64,000 nt of DNA from Aquitalea palustris (GCF_003693445.1 NZ_RFAR01000019.1:17399-81398); one strand, 5' to 3'; numbered from the stretch's first letter, positions 53,131 through 63,884 are shown. Translations and numbers: made by a program. The notes: generated by a model not told the origin, from the sequence alone.

Positions 53131-56100
53131 TCAGCCGCCAACCACCGACAGCGCCGACAGGCCCACACCACCGGCGCGCGCCACCCTGATCTGCACCGCA
53201 ATACGCTCCTTCATGCCTTCCACATGGCTGATCACACCTATCATCTTGCCACTGGCATTGAGGCTATCCAGCGCATCCAGCGCAATCTCCAGCGTTTCGG
53301 CATCCAGCGTGCCAAAACCCTCGTCCAGGAACAGCGAATCGATGGATGTCTTGTGACTGACCAGATCGGACAGCGCCAAAGCCAACGCCAGGCTGACCAG
53401 AAAACTCTCGCCACCCGACAGGGTGCGGGTATCACGGCAGACATCGGCCTGCCAGCTGTCGACGATTTCCAGTTCCAGCTCGCCCTCCGCCTTGCGCCGT
53501 AGCTGGTAGCGCCCCTGCAGGCGCGCCAGCTGACGGTTGGCCAGATACACCAGATGATCCAGTGTCAGCCCCTGGGCAAAACGGCGGAACTTGTCGCCCT
53601 TGGCCGAGCCGATCAGCCCGTCCAGCCGTTGCCATAGCTCGCTGTCGGCCTGCTGACGGGCAATCTGTCCCAGCAAGGTCTGCAAACCTTCACGACGCTG
53701 GGCATCGCTATCCAGCAGAGCCTGCAGCGCCCCGCTCTGGGCGCTCAATTGCTGGCGTTCGTCATCCAGCGTGGCCTGCTGTGCCTGCAACTCGTCCAGC
53801 GTCAGCGGGCTGATTGCGGCAGCTTGCAGCTCGACCTGGCGGGTATTGGCCGCCTGCAACAAGGCTTCGGCCTGTTGCAGCGACCGGTCCAGGGCCTGCT
53901 GCATGGCTTGCAGGGCCGTGCGCTCACTCTCCGGCAGACAGGCGGCAGCAAAGGCAGCCTCGTCGGCAAAGGGGCTGTGCTGCAAGGCCTGTTGCCATTG
54001 CTGCGCGGCCTCCGCCAGTTGCAGCCCTTGCTGGCGCGCATCGTCGGCTACTTGCTGTTGCTGGCCTTGTAACTGCGCCAGCGTGGCGGCCAGCTGTTGC
54101 CGCTGCTGCTGGCAGGCTTCCAGCTGCACCACGGTTGCAGCAAGGTCCTCGGCAAGAGGGCTGAGGGATGGCGATGGCTCAGGCAAAGCCAATTGCTGCC
54201 AGTATTGCTGCCACTCCTGGCCCTGGGCCTCGGCCTGTGCCGCCTGCACCTCCAGCCGTGCCAGTTGCTGTTCCAGCCGCTGCATGGCTTGCTGTTGCTG
54301 CTGCCAGGCTTGCCATTGCTGTTCGCAATCAGCCAGCCAACGAGCGGGATCGTCCGGCATGGCATGGCCGGCCACAGCCAGCGACTGCTGCAAGGCTTGC
54401 CACTGCGTCTGCGCATCTGCGCCCTGTCCCGCCACTTGTGCATCGGCCTGCGCCCATTGCTGCTGCAAGCTGGCGGCGGCCTGTTGCAACAAGGCCTGCT
54501 CGGCCTGAGCCGCCTGCCACTGCTGCTGCGCCTGCTGACTGGCTTGCAAGGCCTGCTGCCAATGACGCGCGGCAGCTTCGGCCTGCAGCAGTTGCTGCTG
54601 CAGCTGCTCTTGTTGCTGCAAGGCTGCCTGGGCGGCCTGGGCCAGCGCTTCCGGCTGCTGCCACTCTTCCGCATCAACCCCCAGTGCAACAGCCAGCGGC
54701 TGCCATTGCTGCCAATACTGCTGCTGACTGGCCTGTTGCGCCTCCGCTTGCTGCTGCAGGTTGTCCAGCTGCTGTTGCAGGGCAGCCAATTCCACATTGG
54801 CTTGCTGGCCTTGTGCCTGCAGCTTGTCCAGCGCCTGCTGTTTGTCCTGCACCGCCTGACGCGCCGCCGTGGCATCCACGGCCTGATAGTGCTGCACCAG
54901 CGGATGGCTGGCAGAGCCACATAGCGGACAGGGCTGACCCGGCTGCAGTAGGGCGCGCTGGGCTTCCAGGTCCTGGATGCGCAGCTCCAGCTCCAGCAGG
55001 CGCTGCTTGTCCGCCAATTGCTCCTGTAGTTCGCGATACTGGCTGCGCAGCGTAGCCAGCGCCGCCGTGCGTTGTGGCAGCAGCGCCTGTTGCTGTGCCA
55101 ATGTCTGCTGCAAGCGTTGCCCGGCCTGCCAGCCTTGCTGCAACTGCCCGGCTGACAAAATGGCTTGCTGCCACTGCTGGCTGGTTTGCTGGGCGGCCTG
55201 CCACTGCTGGCGCAGGCTGACAACATCCTGTTGCCGACTGGCTGCGCCAGCGCTCTGCTCGGCCTGCTGTGCTTGCAGAAAATCGCTCTCAGCTTGCTGA
55301 CAGACAAGGGCTTGCGCCGACAAGCGCTGCTGCCCTTCTGCCAGTGCCGTGGCCAACTGCTCACGCTGTTGCGCGGCCTGCGCCATGTCCTGCCGCATAC
55401 GGGCATGCTGGGCAAACTGGCTACGCCAGAGCGGCAGATACTCCCCCAGCCGCGCCAGTTGTGGCTGGGCCTGCTGCTGGGCTTGCCACTGCTGCCATTG
55501 CTGCCGCGCCTGTGCCTGCTGCCTGCCCAAGAGGGCTAGCTGCTGACGGGACAGCTCCACCCCTTGCCAGTTGAGCTGCTGCCATTGCTGCCAGCTGTGC
55601 TGATAGCGTGCATTCACTGTCTGCAGGGCCGCTTCTGTGCTGGCCAGCCGCTGCTGCTGGCTTTGCCAGTGCTGATACAGCGGCGCAATGCGCTGCGCCG
55701 GCTCGCTGGCGGCCAGTTGCTGCAATTGCGGCGCGGCCTGGGTAATGGCGGCCTGCGCCTGCTCCAGTTGCAGGCTGGTAGCCTGCTGTTGCTGCTGTGC
55801 CTGCACCTGTTGCTGCCGCCATTGCAGGGCCAGGCCAAGCTGTTGCTGCTGCCCGGCCAGCGTGTGCTGTTGCTGCTGCAGCGCAGTCAGTTGCTGTTGC
55901 ATGGCGTTGCGCTGTGCTTCGTCCAACAGCTCTACCCCACCGGCCTGCGCCTGCAATTGCTGCAGCGCCTGACGGCTGTCTCGCGCCTGCTCGAACACGC
56001 GCTGGGAAATCTGGCCGTATAGCTCGGTGCCGGTCAGCTCCTCCAACAGTTCGGCCCGCTCATTGGGGCTGGCATTGAGAAAAGCCGCAAAACCACCCTG

Positions 56101-56559
56101 TGCCAGCAACATGGACTTGGTGAAACGGGCAAAATCCAGCCCGGTAATGGCAGCAATACGCTTGAGCTTGTCCGTGCTGTGGGTGGTAAGAATGGTGCCG
56201 TCTCCATCGGCCAGCTCCACCCGCGCCTGCTGCAAGGCGCCGTCGGCCTTGTCACGCGCCCGCCGCTGACTCCAGAAGGCGCGGTAAACCTTGCCCTTGA
56301 CCTCGAACTCCACCTCGGCCAGGCAATCGGCGGTGTGGCGGGTCATGATGTCGTTGCTGCTGGCGGAAATAGTCTTCAGCCGTGGGGTTTCGTGATAGAG
56401 CGCCAGGCAGATGGCGTCCAACAGTGTGGATTTGCCGGCCCCGGTGGGGCCGGTAATGGCAAACAGGCCGTTGTCGCGAAACGGAGCCTGGGTAAAGTCG
56501 ATCTTCCACTCGCCCTTGAGCGAATTCAGGTTCTTCAGGCGCAGGGTGAGGATTTTCAT
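53131..56559 (-). CDS. sbcC: SbcC, exonuclease subunit (Gln-rich coiled coils)
   Basis: 1,142 residues. N-terminal Walker [20 protein letters not shown]-terminal signature [19 protein letters not shown] and Walker [13 protein letters not shown]; the two halves form one ATPase head. The middle ~800 residues are coiled coil around the zinc hook CPLCG (in [14 protein letters not shown]). They are extremely rich in glutamine (many QQ and QQQ runs) from CAG/CTG-like codons. With SbcD it cuts hairpins and blocked DNA ends. Its start overlaps the sbcD stop by 4 bp. Confidence 0.96.
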   Translation of the reverse strand: MKILTLRLKNLNSLKGEWKIDFTQAPFRDNGLFAITGPTGAGKSTLLDAICLALYHETPRLKTISASSNDIMTRHTADCLAEVEFEVKGKVYRAFWSQRRARDKADGALQQARVELADGDGTILTTHSTDKLKRIAAITGLDFARFTKSMLLAQGGFAAFLNASPNERAELLEELTGTELYGQISQRVFEQARDSRQALQQLQAQAGGVELLDEAQRNAMQQQLTALQQQQHTLAGQQQQLGLALQWRQQQVQAQQQQQATSLQLEQAQAAITQAAPQLQQLAASEPAQRIAPLYQHWQSQQQRLASTEAALQTVNARYQHSWQQWQQLNWQGVELSRQQLALLGRQQAQARQQWQQWQAQQQAQPQLARLGEYLPLWRSQFAQHARMRQDMAQAAQQREQLATALAEGQQRLSAQALVCQQAESDFLQAQQAEQSAGAASRQQDVVSLRQQWQAAQQTSQQWQQAILSAGQLQQGWQAGQRLQQTLAQQQALLPQRTAALATLRSQYRELQEQLADKQRLLELELRIQDLEAQRALLQPGQPCPLCGSASHPLVQHYQAVDATAARQAVQDKQQALDKLQAQGQQANVELAALQQQLDNLQQQAEAQQASQQQYWQQWQPLAVALGVDAEEWQQPEALAQAAQAALQQQEQLQQQLLQAEAAARHWQQALQASQQAQQQWQAAQAEQALLQQAAASLQQQWAQADAQVAGQGADAQTQWQALQQSLAVAGHAMPDDPARWLADCEQQWQAWQQQQQAMQRLEQQLARLEVQAAQAEAQGQEWQQYWQQLALPEPSPSLSPLAEDLAATVVQLEACQQQRQQLAATLAQLQGQQQQVADDARQQGLQLAEAAQQWQQALQHSPFADEAAFAAACLPESERTALQAMQQALDRSLQQAEALLQAANTRQVELQAAAISPLTLDELQAQQATLDDERQQLSAQSGALQALLDSDAQRREGLQTLLGQIARQQADSELWQRLDGLIGSAKGDKFRRFAQGLTLDHLVYLANRQLARLQGRYQLRRKAEGELELEIVDSWQADVCRDTRTLSGGESFLVSLALALALSDLVSHKTSIDSLFLDEGFGTLDAETLEIALDALDSLNASGKMIGVISHVEGMKERIAVQIRVARAGGVGLSALSVVGG

Positions 56560-57773
56560 GCCTGCTCCTCCTGCAAGGCAGTCAACACCTGCCCATAGCG
56601 CTGGCGCAGGTCGGCTGCGAGTGCGTCATCCATTTCTTCCAGCGCCAGCCGGCGCTCGAACACCTCTTGCGGGCTCAGCTCGTCCAGCGTACTGCGTTCT
56701 GCCTGCAGCGTGGCGGATTGCTGGCTGCGGGCGCGGCGCAGGCGCAGCAGCTCGGCTGGCTGACCGTCCAGCAAGCTCTGGATGCGGGTTTGCAGATCGG
56801 ACAGATAGTCATCGCCCTCCACCACCACTTCCAGCCACAGCACCTGTCCCTGCTCGATGGCCGTGATGGCGGCGGGGATGCTGCGCTGCAGCTGGGCCAG
56901 CGTGCCACGCAGGCTGCACAAGGGCTGGAAGCATGGCACGGCCAGCGGGCTGATGCGGGTAATGGCGGCGCCATCCAGCTCCAGCAGCAACATCTGCTTG
57001 CTTTGCCCCAGTTCATCAAAACTCAGCGCCAGCGGTGAGCCGCTATAGCGGATATGTGACTGGGCGCCTGCCTGTTGCGGACGGTGGATATGGCCTAGCG
57101 CGATGTAATCGAACGGTGGAAAGGCATTGGTGGGGAAGGCATCCAGCGCGCCGACATAAATATCACGCACCGATTCGCTGCTGCTGGCACCCACGGTAGT
57201 GAGGTGACCGCTCGCCAGAATGGGCAGTGGCAAACCCAGGCGACTGCGCTCTTGCACGGCCAACTGATACAGGGCCTGATAATGCGCAGCGATGGCCTGC
57301 TGCAGGCCCTGCTGTTTTTCTTCGGCGCTCTGGCCGGCCTGGCTTTGCATCACATCGCGGGCGCGGATGAAGGGGACGGCGCACAACAAGGCTGCGGGCT
57401 GGCCCGCCTTGTCGCGCAGTGTCAGCAGCTGCTGTGACAAATCCTCCGCCACCGCCGGCACCACAGTGCAGCCCAGATAAGCCAGCAGCGGCCGGCTTTC
57501 TTCCAGCGTGGCCACCGAGTCGTGATTGCCACCCAGCAATACCAGTTGGCAAGCGGCCTCATGCAGCCGCACCACCAACTGGTTGTACAGTTCCCGTGCG
57601 TAACTGGGCGGCGCACCGGTGTCGAAGATGTCACCGGCCAGCAGCACCGCATCGATAGACTGCTGTGTCACTTGCAATAGCAGCCAGTCGATCAGGGCCT
57701 GATGTTCCGCCTGCCGGCTACGGCCCATGAAGTGCTGGCCCAGATGCCAGTCCGAAGTGTGAAGAATGCGCAT
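56556..57773 (-). CDS. sbcD: SbcD, Mre11-type nuclease subunit
   Basis: 405 residues from the ATG at 57773, where the first phosphoesterase motif starts ([13 protein letters not shown]). Metal-ligand motifs follow: [26 protein letters not shown] and [10 protein letters not shown]. This is the manganese-dependent nuclease partner of SbcC. The order sbcD-sbcC with a 4-bp overlap is standard. Confidence 0.96.
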   Translation of the reverse strand: MRILHTSDWHLGQHFMGRSRQAEHQALIDWLLLQVTQQSIDAVLLAGDIFDTGAPPSYARELYNQLVVRLHEAACQLVLLGGNHDSVATLEESRPLLAYLGCTVVPAVAEDLSQQLLTLRDKAGQPAALLCAVPFIRARDVMQSQAGQSAEEKQQGLQQAIAAHYQALYQLAVQERSRLGLPLPILASGHLTTVGASSSESVRDIYVGALDAFPTNAFPPFDYIALGHIHRPQQAGAQSHIRYSGSPLALSFDELGQSKQMLLLELDGAAITRISPLAVPCFQPLCSLRGTLAQLQRSIPAAITAIEQGQVLWLEVVVEGDDYLSDLQTRIQSLLDGQPAELLRLRRARSQQSATLQAERSTLDELSPQEVFERRLALEEMDDALAADLRQRYGQVLTALQEEQA

Positions 57774-57851
57774 GCCATCACTCATCAAGAGAAGTAGCGC
57801 GCATTCTAGCAAGCCCGGCGCCGGCCTGCCTGTCCGGACTGGTGAGGCGGG

Positions 57852-59303
57852 CTACTCGGCGGGCATCGGCACGGGTGCGGCGGCGGTCGCTGCGGGTGCG
57901 GCCGGAGCCTCTGCTGGCGACTCGCCACCCAGCAAGCCTGCCATGGCCGGCAGCGGGTGGCCATTCAGGCTGGCACCATCCCGATTGAAGCTGAAGTCGG
58001 CATTCAGCCGCTGGCCGTTGTCACTCAGCCAGCCTTGCTGCACGGCGCTGTGAATGCCGGCCTCCAGCATCTGGGCCGATTGCGCATTCGCCGCGGTACC
58101 AGACATTTGCGCCACCAAATCGCTCAGCAAACCGCGATCCAGCTCCAGCTTGGCCTTGCCGCTTAGCCGCTCGTGCAGCAAGAGCTGAATGTTTTGCACT
58201 GCCAATTCGCCGGCAGGCATGCCATTGCCGTCGAAACGCAGCTCCATGCTGCTGCGCAGCCCGCCCTTGTCGGTCTGGAAGCCCAGCTGGTCGATACGTA
58301 TGGCCGGCGAACTGGCCAGCAAGCTGCTGGCACTCTTGAGCATGGCCTCGCCAGCCGCCTGCTCGAGTGCTGCATTGCTTGTATTGTCAGCACGGGCGTA
58401 AAACTGGCCTAGCTGATGCTGCCAGTCGGCATAGCCTTGCTTGTTGATATTTAGATAGGAAAAATCCATGCGCACTTCCTTCAGCGCCAGCGCATGGTTG
58501 ACAAGGCCAAACTGTCCCTTCGTTATCCGGCTGTGATAGCTCATATCCATCGTGCTGCCCTTATCCTGAATCGCAGCCTCAAGGGCAAGCCCATCCAGCC
58601 GGGCCAGCGAGGTCTTGTTGAGCAAGACCTCCAGCGATTCCAGCTTTTGCTGACTATCCATCTGCCAACTGTCCTTGGCGCTGACCGCATTGGCTCCATG
58701 CCCTTCCATCTGCAGATTATTGGCCAGCAGCTGTAGTTCGCTGCCGGGAGCAGAGCGCAGCGGGCCACTCATATTGAGAGCAGCCAAGGACAGCTTGTAT
58801 TGCAAGGGTGTGCCTTCTTCCGTACTGATATTGGCCAGCAAGTTGCGCACGCCAACTGCGTTGCCCTCAGCGCCCTTCCATTGCAGATCGGCCGCTTTCA
58901 GCGTGGTATCCGTCCGTCCCAGAAAAGTCTTGATGCTGTATGCCTCCAAGGCCAGCGCTGCGCCACTGGCTGCGCCTTTGGCATCCAGCGGCGTGATGGT
59001 GTAATCAGTACGCGCCCAACGCAGGAAGGGAATGGCGAACTGATTAACCTGATAGTCCACAGCAAAACGCAGCAGCTGCCCGGCCAATGGCAGGCTGTAA
59101 CTGACCCGTGCGCTGGAACTGAACCAGCCGCGCTCATAGGCATCCATCTTCACCGTCAGCGGCAGCAGCGTAGTTTGCTGCAGCTTGTCGATATCCTGGC
59201 GGATCTTTTCTTCGCTACGCACCCCGACCAGACCGGGCACAACCAGCACCCAGCCCAAGACGACAGTCGAGGCTACGAGTACAGCCACTTTCCTTGTTTG
59301 CAT
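57852..59303 (-). CDS. DUF945 (YdgA-family) protein
   Basis: 483 residues from the ATG at 59303. An N-terminal signal anchor (VAVLVASTVVLGWVLVVPGLVGVR) is followed by a periplasmic beta-rich domain with the DUF945 pattern (EEKIRQDIDKLQ, LKMDAYERGWFSS-like VKMDAYERGWFSSSARVSY). Its tail is Ala/Pro-rich (APAAPAATAAAPVPMPAE). The family has no firmly established role. The 78-bp gap to sbcD contains no clear terminator, so some read-through is possible. Confidence 0.85.
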   Translation of the reverse strand: MQTRKVAVLVASTVVLGWVLVVPGLVGVRSEEKIRQDIDKLQQTTLLPLTVKMDAYERGWFSSSARVSYSLPLAGQLLRFAVDYQVNQFAIPFLRWARTDYTITPLDAKGAASGAALALEAYSIKTFLGRTDTTLKAADLQWKGAEGNAVGVRNLLANISTEEGTPLQYKLSLAALNMSGPLRSAPGSELQLLANNLQMEGHGANAVSAKDSWQMDSQQKLESLEVLLNKTSLARLDGLALEAAIQDKGSTMDMSYHSRITKGQFGLVNHALALKEVRMDFSYLNINKQGYADWQHQLGQFYARADNTSNAALEQAAGEAMLKSASSLLASSPAIRIDQLGFQTDKGGLRSSMELRFDGNGMPAGELAVQNIQLLLHERLSGKAKLELDRGLLSDLVAQMSGTAANAQSAQMLEAGIHSAVQQGWLSDNGQRLNADFSFNRDGASLNGHPLPAMAGLLGGESPAEAPAAPAATAAAPVPMPAE

Positions 59304-59517
59304 TCTTAACTCCACCGTGTGCCGCCCATGGATATACAGTTTTAGCCTGCGTAACCGGGCAGTTCAAAAATATCATTCAGAGATAACAAACCATTTATTC
59401 ATCAAAAATTTCAGCTTAATTCAGCCATGCCCAGCCGATAGCACAGCACCGCCATCGCGCCAGCACCCATACCATACCGGGCCAGACAATACCCCGATAG
59501 TCGCGAGGAACAGCAAG

Positions 59518-60072
59518 ATGAAACCACTGCGAAATTACCTGCTGGCGAGCTTGCTCGCCGTCCTGCTTTCATGTTTGGCGGCACCAGCAGCCGCCGCACC
59601 CGCCTCCAGCCAGACCGAAGCAGCCTTTGCACCCGACCCGGCAGCACTGGGGCTGGTATTGAAGGCGATACAGAGCGCGCGTTGGTCGATTCATGTCGCT
59701 GCCTATGTATTCACCAGCAAACCGGTGGCACAGGCCTTGCTGACAGCACAGCGCGCCGGCATAGAAGTTGCCGTGGTGGCCGATGGCAAGGAGAACAGCG
59801 GCCGTTACAGCGCCACCCGCTTTCTGGCCGACCAGCACATACCCGTACGACTGAATGCGCGCTACGCCATCTTCCACAATAAATTCATGATCATCGACGC
59901 CATGCATGTACAAACCGGCAGCTTCAACTACACCGCGGCAGCCGCCAGCAAGAATGCGGAGAATGTACTGGTCGTGTGGAATGCGCCGGAACTGGCCGCG
60001 CGCTACGAACAACAGTGGCAAAGGCTATGGCAGGAGGCCGAGACCCTGGCAGATGCAACGAGAAATGATTAG
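59518..60072 (+). CDS. Exported phospholipase-D-type nuclease (Nuc-like)
   Basis: 184 residues from the ATG at 59518 (ggaacagcaag site). Signal peptide (LASLLAVLLSCLAAPAAA), then one HKD motif FHNKFMIID (H-x-K-x4-D) with the following TGSFNYTAAA. A single HKD per chain, as in the Nuc/BfiI group, implies a homodimer. It is expected to degrade DNA in the periplasm or outside the cell. It resembles conjugation-plasmid Nuc proteins, but no conjugation genes lie nearby. Confidence 0.9.
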   Translation: MKPLRNYLLASLLAVLLSCLAAPAAAAPASSQTEAAFAPDPAALGLVLKAIQSARWSIHVAAYVFTSKPVAQALLTAQRAGIEVAVVADGKENSGRYSATRFLADQHIPVRLNARYAIFHNKFMIIDAMHVQTGSFNYTAAAASKNAENVLVVWNAPELAARYEQQWQRLWQEAETLADATRND

Positions 60073-60078
60073 AGCCAA

Positions 60079-60684
60079 TCAAGGCCGGTCGCAGTCAGCT
60101 GCCACGTTTGCTGCGGCAGCGAGAATGACTGCCGCCTGACACACCTGACAGTACTCGCCATGCAGATTGGCCAGGCTCATGTCATGCACCTCGCCAGCAG
60201 TGCGCCACCGGCCCGACCAATCGGCACGGCCAAACGTGAAGCAGGCATCCTCCACCAGATACACGGTGTAACCCAGATTGCCAGCCATGCGCACGGTCGC
60301 TTCCACCGAATTGCTGGTGGCCACGCCCAGCACCACCAGAGTTGAGCAGCCCATGGCGGCAAGCTGTGCTTGCAGATCGGTACCGATAAAAGCCGAATTG
60401 GTTTGCTTGGCCAGTACCCACTCACCCGGCAAGGGCGCAACTTCCGGCTTGAAGGCATGGCCGGACTGGCCAGGGCGGTAAGTCGATTCGGCTTGCGGTG
60501 AATCGTGCCGGACGTGGCATAGCGGGCGTCGCTGGCTGCGCCAGCGCGCCAACAACTGTGCGGCGACAATTTCGGCTTGCGGATTATTGCGCTCACCCCA
60601 GCTGGGATCATCCACCGCCTGCTGCATGTCGATCAGCAGCAATACGGTATTGGCGGGAAATGGTGGTAAGGTGGAGGCAGACAT
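60079..60684 (-). CDS. Isochorismatase-fold protein lacking the usual catalytic Cys
   Basis: 201 residues. The fold motifs are present: VLLLIDMQ with the catalytic-type Asp, LAKQTNSAFIGTDL with the Lys, and VVLGVATSNSVEATVR with the Val-Ala cis-peptide region. The residue after Asn, normally the nucleophilic Cys, is Ser. I recall a subgroup with this TSNS form; whether it hydrolyses amides is uncertain. It converges on the nuclease gene with a 6-bp gap. A strong csp terminator shields its promoter. Confidence 0.85.
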   Translation of the reverse strand: MSASTLPPFPANTVLLLIDMQQAVDDPSWGERNNPQAEIVAAQLLARWRSQRRPLCHVRHDSPQAESTYRPGQSGHAFKPEVAPLPGEWVLAKQTNSAFIGTDLQAQLAAMGCSTLVVLGVATSNSVEATVRMAGNLGYTVYLVEDACFTFGRADWSGRWRTAGEVHDMSLANLHGEYCQVCQAAVILAAAANVAADCDRP

Positions 60685-60760
60685 GGCTAATTGGCAAAAT
60701 GATTAATACAACAGCATAGCAGAGCACCCACTCACTGTATTTGCCTGGCGCTAAAATGCA

Positions 60761-60794
60761 AACAACCCACCGGACCTGAGTCGGGTGGGTTGTT
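60761..60794 (-). terminator. Terminator of the cold-shock gene
   Basis: A perfect 11-bp stem, AACAACCCACC and its complement, with a 12-base loop. On the minus strand it is followed by TTTGCATTTT. It lies 64 bp past the csp stop. Confidence 0.82.
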
Positions 60795-60857
60795 GTCTGC
60801 CTGACTAGCTGTCAGCAGCTTTTACAAGCCGCCGCTACTAGACATGACAATCAGCAA

Positions 60858-61061
60858 TTACAGCGGCTGAATGTTGGTAGCAGCCGGGCCTTTTTGACCC
60901 ATGGCCTTGGTGTAGCTAACTTTCTGGCCATCATGCAGCGACTTGAAGCCGTCTACCTTGATTTCGGAGAAGTGAGCGAACAGGTCATCACCGCCGGCGT
61001 CCGGAGTGATGAAACCAAAGCCTTTAGCGTCATTGAAGAATTTAACGGTGCCGGTTTCCAT
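60858..61061 (-). CDS. Cold-shock-domain protein (CspA family)
   Basis: 67 residues. RNA-binding motifs RNP1 (KGFGFI) and RNP2 (LFAHFS) are intact in a single cold-shock domain opening [14 protein letters not shown]. It binds RNA or single-stranded DNA and melts RNA structure. A long AT-rich leader upstream (61062-61200) fits post-transcriptional control known for csp genes. Whether it is cold-induced or constitutive cannot be told. Confidence 0.96.
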   Translation of the reverse strand: METGTVKFFNDAKGFGFITPDAGGDDLFAHFSEIKVDGFKSLHDGQKVSYTKAMGQKGPAATNIQPL

Positions 61062-61383
61062 AATACATCCCTAACAAAATAAAATTTAAACTGGGCAAAA
61101 GCCCGGAAACAAGAAATTCAAGCAATCGACATTTGAACAATTAGGCAACTCTTTTGGAGGGACGCACACTGTAACGAAATAGGCACAAAACTTGAAATCT
61201 TGCAGGACCGTTATACGCACCTTGTTCCATGCGGTCAAACATTATCTGTCAAATCGGCAAAATAATTTCGGCGCAGACCATGGCATATTCATATATATGA
61301 CGAAATTATTGATGCCTGAGATAAAAGCAGCATCGACGGATAGGAGTCGCCAGCATTTGTAAGGGCAACACCAGGCAGGAAGA
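61062..61383 (-). promoter_or_regulatory. Long leader and promoter region of the csp gene
   Basis: A 322-bp gap without genes between csp and the LysR gene. The part nearest csp is AT-rich and could form the long, structured 5' untranslated leader typical of cold-shock genes. I could not identify a definite cold box or promoter. The LysR gene reads toward csp, so its terminator should also lie here. Confidence 0.35.
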
Positions 61384-62304
61384 TCAGTACCGGGCGGCCA
61401 GCGCTTGCTCCGACTGCAATGCCGCTCGCAGGAATTCCAGCCAGACCCGCAGCTTGGCCTGCTGCGGCTGAGCCGGCGGATACAGTGCATAGATGTCGGC
61501 CGGCTCCGACTGCCAGTCTGGCAACACACGCTGCAACTGCCCACTGCGCAATAGCTCACCCACATCCCACCACGAGCGCAGCACCAGCCCCAGACCCTGC
61601 CTGGCCCACTGCACCGCAGTTTCGCCATCATTACTGGACAAGGGGCCGCGCACCTTGACCGTTTCTTCCCGCTCGCCCTGCTGCAGCACCCAGCTACCGT
61701 GGGTGTCGTGATTTTCGCGAATCACGATGCAATCATGCCGCAACAAATCACGCGGCTGCGTGATCGGCGGACGACCGGCCAGATAGGCTGGTGCTGCACA
61801 CAGCACTCGGCGGTTGCGCAGCAACAGGCTGGCATGCAGCCGCGCATCCGGCGGCTGCCCAAAGCGGATGGCCACATCAAAGCCTTCTTGCCGGCGCGGT
61901 GGACGGTCGCTCAACTGCAGCTCGACCTCCAGCCGCGGGTAATGGCGGGCAAAGTCCGCCAGCAAGGGCGCAATATGGCGGCGACCAAAACCGAAACTGG
62001 CATTCACACGCAGCAGGCCGTGCGGCTGATTCGGATCGCCGCGCACCCGCCCTTCCAGCTCGGCGATTTCTGCCAGCAGGCGGCGCGCCTCGGCCAGATA
62101 CAACTGCCCGGCATCGGTCATGTGCAATGACCGGGTAGTCCGCCGCAGCAGGACGATACCAAGCCGCGCCTCCAGCTCCTGCAGGCGGCGGCTGATTACT
62201 GGTGGCGTGACACCCAGCTGCCTGGCGGTAGCCACCATGCTGCCGCACTGGTTCAGCTGCAGGAAAAACTCCAGATCAGACACCGCATTCATTATTACGC
62301 TCAT
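61384..62304 (-). CDS. LysR-family regulator
   Basis: 306 residues (an ATG four codons in is an alternative start). Helix-turn-helix: LEFFLQLNQCGSMVATARQLGVTPPVISRRLQELEARLG. The effector domain includes LLRVNASFGFGRRHIAPLLADFARHYPRLEVELQLSD. It is divergent from a TauE/SafE-type permease gene over 86 bp, so it probably regulates that gene. Confidence 0.92.
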   Translation of the reverse strand: MSVIMNAVSDLEFFLQLNQCGSMVATARQLGVTPPVISRRLQELEARLGIVLLRRTTRSLHMTDAGQLYLAEARRLLAEIAELEGRVRGDPNQPHGLLRVNASFGFGRRHIAPLLADFARHYPRLEVELQLSDRPPRRQEGFDVAIRFGQPPDARLHASLLLRNRRVLCAAPAYLAGRPPITQPRDLLRHDCIVIRENHDTHGSWVLQQGEREETVKVRGPLSSNDGETAVQWARQGLGLVLRSWWDVGELLRSGQLQRVLPDWQSEPADIYALYPPAQPQQAKLRVWLEFLRAALQSEQALAARY

Positions 62305-62390
62305 CTTAATAATGGTTTAGTTGAAACTGAATTATAGCTGCCAATTCACCTAGTAAACTGTGACACCAACAATCAATGATGGAGCTTGCA

Positions 62391-63137
62391 ATGCTGGGGC
62401 AGATACTGGAAGCACTCGCCCTTGGCGGCCTGCTGGGTGGCATTGGCGGCCTGCTGGGCATCGGTGGCGGCATTCTCGCCATACCGGTTCTGGTCATGCT
62501 GTACGGCATGAACCAGGCGCTGGCACAGGGCACGGCACTGGTGATGATGACGCCCAATGTGCTGATCGGCTTCTGGCGCTACCGCCAGCGCAACCCCTTT
62601 CCCTTGCGAACAGCGCTGCTGATCGGCCTCTGTTCGGTAATCAGCACCTACCCGGCCGCCCGGCTTGCCGTCAACATGGACGCCGGCCTGCTCAAGCAGT
62701 GCTTTGCGGCATTTCTGCTATTGCTGGCGGCCTACTTCCTGCTGGACAGCCGGCTGCGCCAGGCTGCCGGGCGGCCAGCCTGGCCAGAAACCTTGCTACC
62801 GCTGGTCGGCGTAGTGGGCGGCCTGTTTGCCGGCCTGTTCAGCGTGGGGGCCGGCATCGTCGCCGCGCCGATTCTGGTCAAAGGCTTTGGCAAAAAACAG
62901 GCGGTAGCCCAGGGGCTGGCGCTGGCGCTCGTGGTGCCTGGGGCGGTGGTGGCGCTGTGGACTTACGGCCGCGCCGGCCACATCGACTGGCAGCTGGGGC
63001 TGCCGATGGCTCTGGGGGGTGTCTGTACTGTTTCGCAAGGCGTGGCGTGGGCGCACCGGCTACCAGAAAGCCGGCTGAAACAACTGTTTGCGCTGATGCT
63101 GATCGTCACCGCACTGCTGATGTCACGACACACCTGA
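62391..63137 (+). CDS. TauE/SafE-family permease (sulfite/organic anion exporter type)
   Basis: 248 residues from the ATG at 62391, chosen for its GGAG site 6 bp upstream; ATGs at 62376 and 62379 are in frame. About eight membrane helices, with the two family repeats starting LGGLLGGIGGLLGIGGGILAIPVL and GVVGGLFAGLFSVGAGIVAAPIL. Members export sulfite, sulfoacetate or related anions. The LysR gene next door is the likely regulator. Confidence 0.88.
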   Translation: MLGQILEALALGGLLGGIGGLLGIGGGILAIPVLVMLYGMNQALAQGTALVMMTPNVLIGFWRYRQRNPFPLRTALLIGLCSVISTYPAARLAVNMDAGLLKQCFAAFLLLLAAYFLLDSRLRQAAGRPAWPETLLPLVGVVGGLFAGLFSVGAGIVAAPILVKGFGKKQAVAQGLALALVVPGAVVALWTYGRAGHIDWQLGLPMALGGVCTVSQGVAWAHRLPESRLKQLFALMLIVTALLMSRHT

Positions 63138-63215
63138 GTTACTTGCCGTAAAACCGCTTTTGTTTTGCCGGACGGATCTCTATCATCCGTCCATCTTTCC
63201 TGCATGGCCGCCATC

Positions 63216-63884
63216 ATGATTACCCTGCACCACCTGAACAATTCCCGCTCGCAACGCGTCATCTGGCTGCTGGAAGAATTGCAGCTGCCCTACCAGATCA
63301 AGCACTACCAGCGTGACGCCCGCAGCATGCTGGCGCCGGCCGCCCTGAAAGCCGTGCACCCGCTGGGCAAATCGCCGGTGATCAGCGACGACGACATCGT
63401 GGTGGCCGAATCTGGCGCCATCATTGAATACCTGGTGGAAAAATATGGTGCCGGCCGTCTGAAACCGGCGGCCGACAGCAAGGCACTGCTGGACTATCGC
63501 TACTGGCTGCACTATGCCGAAGGCTCGGCCATGCCGCCGCTGCTGATGAACCTGGTATTTTCCCGCCTGGCCCAGCCGCCCATGCCCGCCCTGCTGCGCC
63601 CACTGGCGCGGCTGATTGCCAAGGGGGTACACAGCAATTACCTGAACCCGCAGCTGCAACTGCACTTTGACCATATCGAACAGCAACTGGCGCAAAACGA
63701 CTGGTTTGCCGGCAAGGATTTCACTGCCGCCGACATCCAGATGAGTTTTCCGCTGGAAGCAGCCAGCCACACTGGCATCCTGAGCGCCCGTCACCAGCAC
63801 ATCAAGGCCTTCCTGTCCGCCATCCATGCCCGACCGGCCTACCAGGCCGCGCTGCAACAGGGCGGCCCCTACGATTTTGCCTGA
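63216..63884 (+). CDS. Glutathione S-transferase
   Basis: 222 residues from the ATG at 63216. N-terminal thioredoxin-like domain (ITLHHLNNSRSQRVIWLLEELQLPYQIKHYQR) with the cis-Pro and Glu-Ser glutathione site (GKSPVI, ESGAIIEYLV). The C-terminal all-helical domain contains FTAADIQMSFPLEAA. It conjugates or reduces with glutathione; a substrate is not evident. It precedes a tRNA gene. Confidence 0.92.
   Translation: MITLHHLNNSRSQRVIWLLEELQLPYQIKHYQRDARSMLAPAALKAVHPLGKSPVISDDDIVVAESGAIIEYLVEKYGAGRLKPAADSKALLDYRYWLHYAEGSAMPPLLMNLVFSRLAQPPMPALLRPLARLIAKGVHSNYLNPQLQLHFDHIEQQLAQNDWFAGKDFTAADIQMSFPLEAASHTGILSARHQHIKAFLSAIHARPAYQAALQQGGPYDFA

Noticed and set aside
53749..55574. Many Cys-, Leu- or Ala-rich + strand frames opposite sbcC
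   Set aside because: They arise from the repetitive Gln codons of sbcC read in reverse and would make homopolymer-like proteins.
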